Origin: Alphaproteobacteria bacterium
GTDB taxonomy: Bacteria > Pseudomonadota > Alphaproteobacteria > Micropepsales > Micropepsaceae
DNA: 64,000 nucleotides
Assembly: GCA_025924715.1 (NCBI GenBank)
Contig: JAICHV010000002.1
Coordinates: 62,001 to 126,000 of the forward strand
Reading direction: 5' to 3'
A model generated the notes under the pieces. It searched no databases and had not been told where the DNA came from. It saw only the letters and a program-made list of their open reading frames with translations. This document shows positions 8,523 to 16,742 of this stretch, in pieces. Within the stretch, counting starts at the first letter, position 1. The number at the start of each line of letters is the position of its first letter. Made by a program: the position numbers and the translations under genes.

Positions 8523-9536
8523 TTATCGCGCCTGATTTGACTTGGCGTCCGCCGTCCGAAGCGGCGCCGTGCGCTTGATCTTCACGACTTGCTGATGGTC
8601 TTGGCCTAAGCGAAGTTCAGCCTGCGTGAACAGTTGATCGACAACATAATAGCTTCCACGCACCCGGTAGTTGACCAGATCGTGGTTGCCATTGGGGCCC
8701 GACACGAAAAGGGGCGGCGCGTCTCCCTGCGCAAGCGCGGTGGGAAACTCGATATAGACGCGGGTGCCGTCGTCAAATGCCCGGATAGGCTTCCATGCGA
8801 CATTGTCGCCGCTGATCGCATAGCCGAAATGGAGGTTCTCGATGGCTGGCAGCCCATCTGTGGGCGATGGCGAGACGCTGGCCGGGGGCAGCGTTTTCAC
8901 AAGATTGTCTTGCGGATACGTCCACGACACCGCCGCCATGAATGTATCTGCCGTGCTTTGAAGCTCCAGGTGATAGCTGCGGCGGTCGGTGGTGATCACG
9001 AGATTGGTCTTGAGACCAGAGGCGTAGGGCTTCGCCAGGATATGGACCTGTTTGGTGGGACCGCTACCGCTGGTGGTATCGCCCACCACCCACCGGCTGG
9101 TATCGCCGGCGGAAATCGCTGTCAGATTTTCACCGGGCTGGAGCGCGATGTCGCTGACTTCCTGGGGAGCCGCAAAGAGCCTGTAGAGAGCGCCGTCCGA
9201 ATAGTTGTAGACCTGAATGGCATTGATATATCCGTCGGTCGAGGGCTCCTGCAATGCGGCGCTGTTCGCGGCCGCGACGCGCTGTGCCGGCGTCTTGGCT
9301 GCCTTTTTCTTGGTCAGAGGAAGCAGCTTGGGCGTCGGCACTGCGGCCCCTTCGGTAACGGGAACGGACTGCACAAAAGCGGCCGGGATGATCCGCGGCG
9401 CCGGTTCCTCCTGGAGTTGGGCCGCCTGCATGGGCGGCGCACTGTGCAGGAATGATGGCAACCATCCGGCATTCGCACAGGCGGACAGGCCGGTGCAAAG
9501 CGGAAGCAGAGCGAGGGCGCGGACGGTAATGTGCAT
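8523..9536 (-). CDS. trbG: Conjugal transfer protein TrbG (VirB9-like)
   Basis: A 337-residue VirB9/TrbG homologue, a periplasmic and outer-membrane component of the secretion core complex. It starts with a signal sequence ending in a probable lipobox (residues ~10-20, LPLCTGLSAC). The C-terminal part carries the family motif FGYAISGDNVAWKPIRAFDDG and TRVYIEFP. The ATG at 9536 has AAGGAG at the right distance; an upstream in-frame TTG at 9551 overlaps trbF and is less likely. Confidence 0.93.
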   Translation of the reverse strand: MHITVRALALLPLCTGLSACANAGWLPSFLHSAPPMQAAQLQEEPAPRIIPAAFVQSVPVTEGAAVPTPKLLPLTKKKAAKTPAQRVAAANSAALQEPSTDGYINAIQVYNYSDGALYRLFAAPQEVSDIALQPGENLTAISAGDTSRWVVGDTTSGSGPTKQVHILAKPYASGLKTNLVITTDRRSYHLELQSTADTFMAAVSWTYPQDNLVKTLPPASVSPSPTDGLPAIENLHFGYAISGDNVAWKPIRAFDDGTRVYIEFPTALAQGDAPPLFVSGPNGNHDLVNYRVRGSYYVVDQLFTQAELRLGQDHQQVVKIKRTAPLRTADAKSNQAR

Positions 9537-9547
9537 GGTGTTCTCCT

Positions 9548-10231
9548 TCAATTGTCCAATTCGCGGGACCAGTTGAGCGCGTTGATGTAGAGGCCGAGCG
9601 GATTGCGCTTGAGAATTTCCGCTGTGGCTGGCGGTTTCGTCACAACCGACAGGATCGAAGTCCAGCGTTCGGTTTTGGAAAGCGCGTCATGGTCAAATAT
9701 CTGCTCGGTCCACTTCACTTGGAACGAGTTGTCCGACATGCGCACGACGCTATTGATCTGAGCGGACACGGTGCGCTGGCCAATGGCTTTGAAGGGGTCG
9801 TTCGCCTGCGCGTACTGATTGAGAGCGATGGCGCCGTGATCGGTTGTGTAATCATAGGCTTCCAGCCAGTTGCGCCGGACAATCACGGGATCAGAACTGA
9901 GGCTGCGCACGTCCGTGATGAACCGGCCCAAGTACCAGGCCACTTCGGCGTCGGTCGGGACATAGTTCTGAACGGCCGGGGCTACCGCCTGAACTGCACC
10001 AAATTTATCGACCTGCACGACATATGGCGTTACGCGGCTCTGGACGGATTGCCAGGCCAGCGCGCCGCCCAAGCAAAGAGCCAGACCCAGGCCGCCGAAA
10101 GACATAATGCGCCAATTTTTGGCCTGAATGCGGGCAGAGCCGATGCGGTCATCCCAGACTTGCGCAGCACGCTGGTAGGGCGTGGCGGGTTCTGGCGTCA
10201 GGCCATAGCGTTGGATTGAGCGACGAAACAT
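9548..10231 (-). CDS. trbF: Conjugal transfer protein TrbF (VirB8-like)
   Basis: A 227-residue VirB8/TrbF protein, the inner-membrane scaffold that nucleates the mating channel. It has a short cytoplasmic tail, one membrane helix (~43-62) and a periplasmic domain of the NTF2-like fold: YVVQVDKFGAVQAVAPA, then WYLGRFITDVRSLSSDPVIV and the C-terminal LGLYINALNWSREL. The ATG at 10231 overlaps the TGA of trbL. Confidence 0.95.
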   Translation of the reverse strand: MFRRSIQRYGLTPEPATPYQRAAQVWDDRIGSARIQAKNWRIMSFGGLGLALCLGGALAWQSVQSRVTPYVVQVDKFGAVQAVAPAVQNYVPTDAEVAWYLGRFITDVRSLSSDPVIVRRNWLEAYDYTTDHGAIALNQYAQANDPFKAIGQRTVSAQINSVVRMSDNSFQVKWTEQIFDHDALSKTERWTSILSVVTKPPATAEILKRNPLGLYINALNWSRELDN

Positions 10232-11589
10232 CAAGCCTCCTTTTGGTCGAGATCGGGGTTAGCGGCGGCGCCAGGTCGGTCGCCTTCTTTGATTGCCTGT
10301 GTTGTGGCGTGGCCGTGGGCGCGGCGGCGGCCCTCGCTTTGCATGCGCCGGGCCCACGCCGGTTGGCCGTTGCTAGGGGCGGCCGTGCTGCCCGGCGCTG
10401 AGGTGCCGTTCTCGTTGGCCGGACCGCCTGTACGGCGGCCTCCCGTGGCTCTGAAAGCGGATTCTCCCCCAGCCTTGGCGCGGCCAGCGGCATCGCCCCA
10501 GAGACCCTCACCCCAGCTCTGAGCGGCCTCCTTGGCCGCGCCCATGCCAGCGGCGGCAACTCCGCCCAAGCCGGCCGCCACCCCGGCAGCGCCTTTCTCC
10601 CCGGAAGTGGCCCTTGCCATCTGGTAGGCCATGGCAGCACCGCCGCCGAGAGCGCTCCCGGCCTGGATAGCGCCCTTTCCAGCGTTTGCGGTACCCCGAA
10701 CAGCTCCGTGGGCTGCGGCGCCTGCCAGGGCGGTGGTACCCACTAGCGCGCCGGCAGTTCCTACGGCGGCGCCGGCACCCAGTTGGGGTGCCCCGGACAC
10801 CAGCCCCGTCGCGATACCAGGGCCAAATATGCCCAGACCGAACAGCGACAGAGAGGCGAGTACCAGCGTCATAGCCTGCTGAAGGCTGACATCCTGCCCG
10901 GCTGGTATGGCCGCGGTGAACTGCGAAAAGAACGTCGTGCCAATGCCCACAATGACGGCCAGCACCATCACCTTGATGCCCGACGATATGACATTGCCGA
11001 GGACACGCTCCGCTAGAAACGCAGTCTTTCCCCAGAGGGCAAAGGGCACCAGGACAAAGCCCGCCAATGTGGTGAGCTTGAATTCCAGGACGGTGATGAA
11101 GAGCTGGACTGCCAGGATGAAGAACGAAAGAATGACGATGAACCAGGCGCCGACCAAGACCAGAATGGTGACAAGGTGGGTGAAGACCGTCGTGAAGCCC
11201 AACAGCTTGCCCGCTTGCTGCAGCAAGGGATAAGCCGCGGTGAAGCCTGTACCCGCCAGCTTGCCCGGCCGCAGCAAATCGGTGGCGGCCATGCCACTTC
11301 CCGATGCCGTCAATCCCAACTGCGAGAAGGAATTGAAGATCAACGTCGCCAGCATGTGGAAATTGTTGATGATGTAGGCGAAGGCGCCGACGTAGAGAAC
11401 CTTCTTGATGAGCCGCGCCAGGACATTGGCTTCGCCGTCCATCGCCCAGAACAGGGCAGCAAGCGTGATGTCGATACCGATCAGGATCGAACTTAGCCCC
11501 GCAACGTCACCGGACAGCAGCCCGAACCCACTATCGATGTATTTGATGAACGTCTGCATGAATTGGTCGATGACGTTGAGATTGTTCAT
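10231..11589 (-). CDS. trbL: Conjugal transfer protein TrbL (VirB6-like)
   Basis: A 452-residue polytopic inner-membrane protein of the TrbL/VirB6 family that forms part of the channel in the inner membrane. About six to eight hydrophobic helices fill residues 30-260. They are followed by a long Gly/Ala-rich, then polar and probably disordered tail (~290-452). The tail is typical of TrbL and varies between elements. The gene lies between trbJ and trbF with eight bases before it and a one-base overlap after. Confidence 0.93.
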   Translation of the reverse strand: MNNLNVIDQFMQTFIKYIDSGFGLLSGDVAGLSSILIGIDITLAALFWAMDGEANVLARLIKKVLYVGAFAYIINNFHMLATLIFNSFSQLGLTASGSGMAATDLLRPGKLAGTGFTAAYPLLQQAGKLLGFTTVFTHLVTILVLVGAWFIVILSFFILAVQLFITVLEFKLTTLAGFVLVPFALWGKTAFLAERVLGNVISSGIKVMVLAVIVGIGTTFFSQFTAAIPAGQDVSLQQAMTLVLASLSLFGLGIFGPGIATGLVSGAPQLGAGAAVGTAGALVGTTALAGAAAHGAVRGTANAGKGAIQAGSALGGGAAMAYQMARATSGEKGAAGVAAGLGGVAAAGMGAAKEAAQSWGEGLWGDAAGRAKAGGESAFRATGGRRTGGPANENGTSAPGSTAAPSNGQPAWARRMQSEGRRRAHGHATTQAIKEGDRPGAAANPDLDQKEA

Positions 11590-11597
11590 TGCAGGGC

Positions 11598-12314
11598 CTA
11601 TTGCGGATTGTAGGCGTTGTTGGCGCCTAGAAAGGTCTGGAACTGGGTCTGACCGTCCTGTTCCGCTTCCGCGTTTCGCGCTTGGTCGAGCGCGGTCGCA
11701 CGATATTGCGCCGCCATCAGGTTTTGGATTTGAAGCTGCTGCTTCGTGGAAAGCGCGATGAGCTGGTTGGTCGCCTGCGACACCGCCAGATTGCCGGTCG
11801 CGTTCTGGGACGCATTTGTAAGGGTAGTGAGTGTGGCGGTGTCCGCCTGTACATTCTGTACGACCTGCGCCTGCACCTTGAGGGTGTCCTGAAACGCGGA
11901 CATGGAGTTCTGCCAGCGCTGCTGGGCGTCTGCCGTCAGCGTCGCGCTACCGGTGCCGGCGGGATAGGAAGTGGGGTACGCTTTCGACAAAGCCGCCATG
12001 GTCGAATTGACATTAAATGCGATCCCCTGGGCCTGATTCATGAGGTTGGTTATCTCGCTAAGCGACGTGACCATGCCACTCAACTGCGAAACCTCCTTCA
12101 AGGGATTGAGGTTCGACGCCATGTTTTGCAGCATCAGGGCTTGGTTCTGCAGCGCCTGAACCTGATTGTTGATTTGCTGCAATGCCCGCGACGCTTCGAG
12201 CAGGTTCTGTGCGTAGTTCTGCGGATCGAATACCGTCCACTGCGCCTGGGCGGGCGGGATGATCGCGGTGGTGGCCAAGATGGCGACGAGAAGCGTAGCG
12301 AGATAGCGTTTCAT
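11598..12314 (-). CDS. trbJ: Conjugal transfer protein TrbJ (VirB5-like)
   Basis: A 238-residue exported protein of the TrbJ/VirB5 family, a minor pilus or tip component and possibly involved in entry exclusion. A signal peptide (residues ~1-24, ending PPAQAQWT) precedes a largely helical, Gln- and Asn-rich body (NLLEASRALQQINNQVQALQ) predicted to form coiled coils. It starts four bases inside the end of trbE. Confidence 0.93.
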   Translation of the reverse strand: MKRYLATLLVAILATTAIIPPAQAQWTVFDPQNYAQNLLEASRALQQINNQVQALQNQALMLQNMASNLNPLKEVSQLSGMVTSLSEITNLMNQAQGIAFNVNSTMAALSKAYPTSYPAGTGSATLTADAQQRWQNSMSAFQDTLKVQAQVVQNVQADTATLTTLTNASQNATGNLAVSQATNQLIALSTKQQLQIQNLMAAQYRATALDQARNAEAEQDGQTQFQTFLGANNAYNPQ

Positions 12315-14767
12315 TCGGCGGCCTCCAGAAGTGGCTCAGATCCCAGAAGGGCGGCGGCCCATGCCAATCCACGCGCCGTCAGGAAGCGGCGCGCAAAGTT
12401 GGCCTGGCCTTCGGCCATGACGCGGTCGATGAGAAGTTGGTCAGCGGGTGAGGACGCGCCACAAAAGGCAAGGGCAATCGGGCCCAGGCCTAGCTCAAAC
12501 AGCCGATTGCCTCGGCGCGATTGCAAATAGTATTGCCGCTTGGGGACGGCGCGGGCGACCAGCTCCACTTGACGGTCGTTCAAACCGAACTGTTCGTAGG
12601 AGTCCTTGCTCTGGGGCTCCACCGCCCGTTCGTTGGGCAGGAAAATGCGCTGCGGGCAGCTTTCGATGATGGCCGGCGCGATAGATGAATTGGCAATGTC
12701 AGCCAGGGATTGGGTGGCAAACACCACCGAGACGTTCTTCTTGCGGAGAACCTTTAGCCATTCCCGGATTCGGGCCGCGAAGGCGGGATTGTCCAGATAG
12801 ACCCATGCTTCATCGAGGATCAGCAGTGTCGGCTTGCCAGTGAAGCGGCTTTCCAGCCTGTGGAAGAGATACATCAGGACGGGAAGCACCACGCGCGTCT
12901 GGTGCAACAGCCCCTCGGTCTCGAAACACTGCACGTCCGCCAGGGCGAGCTTGTCTTCGGCCGCGTCCAGCAAGCGCCCGAACGGCCCTTCCAAGGTATA
13001 GCTCTGCAATGCCGATTTCAGGGCATTGGACTGCAGCAGGACCGAAAGGCCCGTAAGGGTTCGCTCTTGAACCGGCGCGCTGGCTAGGCTGGTCAGGGCC
13101 GACCAGACGATTTCCTTTATTTCGGGCGTGAGAATAACGGCCTCATGCTCCAGAAGAGACAGAATCCAGTCTGCGGCCCAACTGCGCTCGGACGCGTTAT
13201 CGATATCTCGCAAGGGCTGCAACGCCAGGCCGCCGTCCAAATCCAAGTCGTGGTGGGAGCCGCCCATCGCCAAAATGGCGGCGCGGGCGGAGTTACCCTT
13301 GTCAAAAATATAGACTTGGGAATCCGGGTAACGGCGAAATTGCATCGCCATCAAAGCCAGCAGGACCGATTTGCCGGCGCCCGTGGGACCGACAATCAAC
13401 TGATGGCCAACATCCCCCACATGGGTCGAAAACCGAAACGGGGTCGAGCCGCTGGTCTCGGCATGAAAGAGCGGTGGCGCGGATAGATGCTCATTGTGAG
13501 CTGGCCCGGCCCATACCGATGACAGCGGCATGAGATGGGCGAGATTGAGTGTATGGACCAGGGGCTGCCGGACATTGGCGTAGACATGCCCTGGCAGACT
13601 GCCCAGCCACGCTTCCACGCTGTTGAGGCTTTCGCGGATCGTGGTGAAGCCAAGACCATTGATAACCCGCTCCACCGCCCGCACTTTTTCATCGACGCGG
13701 TGGCGGTCGGTATCTGTCAAGCAAACGCTGGTGGTGAGATAGCCGAACGAAACATGATCGCCGCCAAGCGCCTGAAGGGCGGCGTCTGCGTCCACCATCT
13801 TGTTGTCCGCGTCGGAATCGAGAAGCTGAACAGGCTCGTTGTGCATTACCTCCCGCAAGAACTGCGAAATGGATTTGCGCTTGTTGAACCATTGCCGGCG
13901 CAGATTGCTCAGGGCTTTGTTGGCCCGGGTCTTGTCCAAGGCGATAAACCGGGTAGTCCAGCGATACGGAAACTCCAAATGGTTCAACGCATCGAGCAAG
14001 CCGGGCTGGGTCGTGCCGGGAAAACCAAGGATGCTGAGGCAGCGCAGATGGGCCTCCCCCAGCATCGGGTCGAGCCCGCCGCGGAGCGAGGTGTCGGCCA
14101 GCAGGCCATCCAGGTACATCGGCGTTTGGGGCGGCTGAATGATGTGCCGCTTGGTAGAAATGGTGCCATGGAGATAAGTCAGCGTCTCCGCATCGTCCAA
14201 GGCTGCGATTTCGGCCAATACTTGGCCCAGCAGATCGTGTGCCCGGTCGGTTTCGGCCCGGAAGGCTGCGAGTTCATATCGCCAGTCTCGCTTGCTCTTG
14301 TCGCTCGGGGTCTCAATGAGCACGCGCTCGGCACTGGCAACATTGTCCACCGGCGGCATGAACAGTAGAGTCAGATAGTAAGCCGTCTCGAAGTGCGGGC
14401 GCGTGGCCCGTTTCCCTGCCTCCGCCACGGCGCCGCCGCTTTCAAATTGGGCACGACGTTCCTCGTCCACCAGCCAGGTAGCATCGTCCGGGAAGTCGGA
14501 CACGGGATATCCAGGCGCCCGAAACCGCTCCGCTTCAAGGAATGTCGCCCATCCCGAGCCGAACCGCCGCATCACGTTGTTGACGCGGGCGCAGGCCGCG
14601 ACCAATTCCGATTGCGTCGCGCTTTCCAGGTCCGGACCACGAAACCGGAAGCTGCGCTGGAAGCTGCCATCCTTATTCAGGATGACTCCCGGCGCCACCA
14701 AGGCCGCCCACGGCAGGTGGTCGGTCAGTCGGTCCGCCTTCTGGCGATATTCTCCAAGGTTCAGCAT
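12311..14767 (-). CDS. trbE: Conjugal transfer ATPase TrbE (VirB4-like)
   Basis: An 818-residue VirB4/TrbE ATPase that drives assembly of the mating channel. The Walker A motif VGPTGAGKS is at about residue 455, and the Walker B run LLILDEAWVYLDNP is near 660. The N-terminal CagE/TrbE region begins MLNLGEYRQKADRLTDHLPW, which fixes the start at 14767, overlapping the end of trbD by seven bases. The length is normal for the family and no frame break is visible. Confidence 0.96.
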   Translation of the reverse strand: MLNLGEYRQKADRLTDHLPWAALVAPGVILNKDGSFQRSFRFRGPDLESATQSELVAACARVNNVMRRFGSGWATFLEAERFRAPGYPVSDFPDDATWLVDEERRAQFESGGAVAEAGKRATRPHFETAYYLTLLFMPPVDNVASAERVLIETPSDKSKRDWRYELAAFRAETDRAHDLLGQVLAEIAALDDAETLTYLHGTISTKRHIIQPPQTPMYLDGLLADTSLRGGLDPMLGEAHLRCLSILGFPGTTQPGLLDALNHLEFPYRWTTRFIALDKTRANKALSNLRRQWFNKRKSISQFLREVMHNEPVQLLDSDADNKMVDADAALQALGGDHVSFGYLTTSVCLTDTDRHRVDEKVRAVERVINGLGFTTIRESLNSVEAWLGSLPGHVYANVRQPLVHTLNLAHLMPLSSVWAGPAHNEHLSAPPLFHAETSGSTPFRFSTHVGDVGHQLIVGPTGAGKSVLLALMAMQFRRYPDSQVYIFDKGNSARAAILAMGGSHHDLDLDGGLALQPLRDIDNASERSWAADWILSLLEHEAVILTPEIKEIVWSALTSLASAPVQERTLTGLSVLLQSNALKSALQSYTLEGPFGRLLDAAEDKLALADVQCFETEGLLHQTRVVLPVLMYLFHRLESRFTGKPTLLILDEAWVYLDNPAFAARIREWLKVLRKKNVSVVFATQSLADIANSSIAPAIIESCPQRIFLPNERAVEPQSKDSYEQFGLNDRQVELVARAVPKRQYYLQSRRGNRLFELGLGPIALAFCGASSPADQLLIDRVMAEGQANFARRFLTARGLAWAAALLGSEPLLEAAE

Positions 14768-15015
14768 TTCAGATAGCTCCTCTGGTGCAGATGGCGCAGC
14801 AGCACTTCGACAAAGGCGGGATCGCGCTTGGCGGCGAAGACCGCGAGTGAATGGCCCAGCACCCAAAGGATCAGCCCGGCCACCCACAATTGCAGACCAA
14901 GTCCCAGCGCCGCAGCAATCGTCCCGTTCACAACCGCAACGGCGCGCGGCGCGCCCGCCAGAAGGACAGGTTCGGTGAGTGAACGGTATAGCGGGACTTC
15001 AAAGCCTTCGATCAT
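14761..15015 (-). CDS. trbD: Conjugal transfer protein TrbD (VirB3-like)
   Basis: An 84-residue VirB3/TrbD inner-membrane protein. It begins EGFEVPLYRSLTEPVLLAG, the standard N-terminal motif, and has two hydrophobic helices (residues ~25-60). It works next to the TrbE ATPase in pilus biogenesis. The start at 15015 overlaps the end of trbC by four bases, and the stop overlaps the start of trbE. Confidence 0.93.
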   Translation of the reverse strand: MIEGFEVPLYRSLTEPVLLAGAPRAVAVVNGTIAAALGLGLQLWVAGLILWVLGHSLAVFAAKRDPAFVEVLLRHLHQRSYLKC

Positions 15016-15320
15016 GGCAGCAACGCGCCGCCGCCGAACGAAAAGAAGGTCAGAAAGAAGCTGGAGGCGGCGAACGCGATGGACAGCCCGAACACGATCT
15101 GGATCATCTTGCGAAACCCGCCCGCGGTTTCGCCGAAAGCCCAGGTCAGGCCCGTCACGATGATGACGATAACCGCCACGATCTTGGCGACCGGGCCCTG
15201 CACCGAGTCCAAAATCTGCTGGAGCGGTTGCTCCCACGGCATATTGGTGCCGGCCGCATACGCGGCGCTCATAAAGCTGAGGTAGAGGATACCGATACCG
15301 AAAGGCAGTCGTGTGCGCAT
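15012..15320 (-). CDS. trbC: Conjugal pilin TrbC (VirB2-like)
   Basis: A ~102-residue pilin precursor. A signal sequence (ending SAAYAAGTNMPWE) is followed by two long hydrophobic helices, with VAKIVAVIVIIVTGLTWAFG between residues ~45 and 65. The family cyclises or assembles into the transfer pilus; cyclisation in IncP TrbC depends on the TraF peptidase, which is encoded at 29808-30305. The ATG at 15320 follows GGAGAATTCC; a longer frame to 15350 overlaps trbB and is unlikely. Confidence 0.9.
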   Translation of the reverse strand: MRTRLPFGIGILYLSFMSAAYAAGTNMPWEQPLQQILDSVQGPVAKIVAVIVIIVTGLTWAFGETAGGFRKMIQIVFGLSIAFAASSFFLTFFSFGGGALLP

Positions 15321-15331
15321 GGAATTCTCCT

Positions 15332-16327
15332 TCAAAGGGCCAAAAGCCATTGGTAATGGATATGGGTCAGCTTGTAGTTGCCGTCAGGGTCCAGACCGTC
15401 GAGCTGGGTGATTGTCTCAATGCGCCGGGCAATTCCGCGCCCGCTGATGAAGACAATCGTGTCGATGGCTTCCGCGATCAGCCGACGCGGCACCGTCGTC
15501 ACCACCTCCTGGATCAACTGTTCCAGCCGGTAGAGCGCGCTTTCCGCGGAATTGGCATGCACCGTAGCGATACCGCCAGGATGGCCGGTATTCCAAGCCT
15601 TGAGCATGTCGAGCGCTTCGGGTCCGCGCACCTCGCCAACAATGATCCGGTCTGGCCGCAACCGCAGGGTCGAGCGCACAAGGTCCGCAAGGCTGACCAC
15701 GCCCGCCTTGGTCCGCAAGGCAACGCAATCGGGCGCGGTGCATTGCAGTTCGCGCGTATCTTCAATCAGTATTACGCGCTCGTCCTGCTGCGCGACCTCC
15801 GCCAGTAGCGCATTGGCGAGGGTTGTTTTGCCGGAGCTGGTCCCACCGGCGACCAGAATGTTCTTGCGGTCGATAACCGCCTTCTTCAGTGCCGCGGCTT
15901 GGGCGTCCGTCATGATCCGGTCCGAGACGTAATCGCCAAGCCCGTAAATGCGCCGGGCTGGCTTGCGGATCGAAAAGCACGGCGCGGTCGAAACAGGAGG
16001 CAACAGCCCCTCGAAGCGTTCGCCGGCTTCGCCCTCGTCCCGACACGGCAGCTCGGCGCTCACTATGGGGTTGTTGGCATGGGCTTCTAGCCGCATATGG
16101 CTGGCCACCAGCCGAATAACCCGCTCCACCTCACCGGGCGTGAGGCTTACATCCGTTTGCGACCGACCTTCGCCCAACCGGTCCAGCCGCAGCACGCCGT
16201 CGGGATTGACCATGACCTCCACCACCAGCGGATCAGCCAGAGCCTGCGCGATGGCAGTCCCCATGGCCGTCCGCAGCATGGCGGCGCGGCGGTCACGGCT
16301 TTCGTCGGGTTCGTTTGGCCGGCTCAT
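15332..16327 (-). CDS. trbB: Conjugal transfer ATPase TrbB (VirB11-like)
   Basis: A 331-residue hexameric traffic ATPase of the VirB11/GspE family. The Walker A motif GGTSSGKTT is at residues 161-169, the Asp box (VILIEDTRELQC) follows, and the His-box region is LRPDRIIVGEVRGPEALDML. It acts at the cytoplasmic base of the channel, switching between pilus assembly and DNA transport. It starts four bases inside the end of the CopG-like gene. Confidence 0.96.
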   Translation of the reverse strand: MSRPNEPDESRDRRAAMLRTAMGTAIAQALADPLVVEVMVNPDGVLRLDRLGEGRSQTDVSLTPGEVERVIRLVASHMRLEAHANNPIVSAELPCRDEGEAGERFEGLLPPVSTAPCFSIRKPARRIYGLGDYVSDRIMTDAQAAALKKAVIDRKNILVAGGTSSGKTTLANALLAEVAQQDERVILIEDTRELQCTAPDCVALRTKAGVVSLADLVRSTLRLRPDRIIVGEVRGPEALDMLKAWNTGHPGGIATVHANSAESALYRLEQLIQEVVTTVPRRLIAEAIDTIVFISGRGIARRIETITQLDGLDPDGNYKLTHIHYQWLLAL

Positions 16328-16740
16328 TCAGCGGCCTCCAACGCAGCGGGTGGCGCTTTGGGCTGGCGTCCGGCCGCGAGCTGACGGCCCACGGTCTCGA
16401 TAAAGGATTGATATCGCGCCTCGGCTTGCGCGCGCCGGGACGCCAGTTCGGATTCTGGTGGCGCAGCCGTCACCAGAAAATGGTGGCGGACGAATTCCGC
16501 CAAGGTCTGCACTACAATCCGCTGATCGCGTTCTAAACGGTCGAGTTGACCACTGAGACGGTTCAGCCGCGTTTGCAACAGATGGTCCAGAACGTCGGCG
16601 CCCTCTTTGTCCAGATAGCTTCGCAGCGCCGCCGAAATAATGCCCGCCTTGCTCATGCCCGGCTTGGCTGCCAGCGCCATGAGCCGGCGCGTCAGATCCT
16701 CGTCCAGATGCAGATTGTGGCGGGGTTTGGAGCTGGGCAT
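16324..16740 (-). CDS. CopG/ribbon-helix-helix family protein of the transfer operon
   Basis: A 138-residue protein with an N-terminal ribbon-helix-helix pattern (HNLHLDEDLTRRLMALAAKP, then SKAGIISAALRSYL), a coiled-coil-like middle and a polar tail. Genes of this kind are regularly found between traG and trbB in Tn4371-like elements. They may regulate the transfer operon or assist DNA processing. The ATG at 16740 is preferred over an upstream TTG at 16746 that overlaps the traG stop. Confidence 0.8.
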   Translation of the reverse strand: MPSSKPRHNLHLDEDLTRRLMALAAKPGMSKAGIISAALRSYLDKEGADVLDHLLQTRLNRLSGQLDRLERDQRIVVQTLAEFVRHHFLVTAAPPESELASRRAQAEARYQSFIETVGRQLAAGRQPKAPPAALEAAE

Positions 16741-16742
16741 CG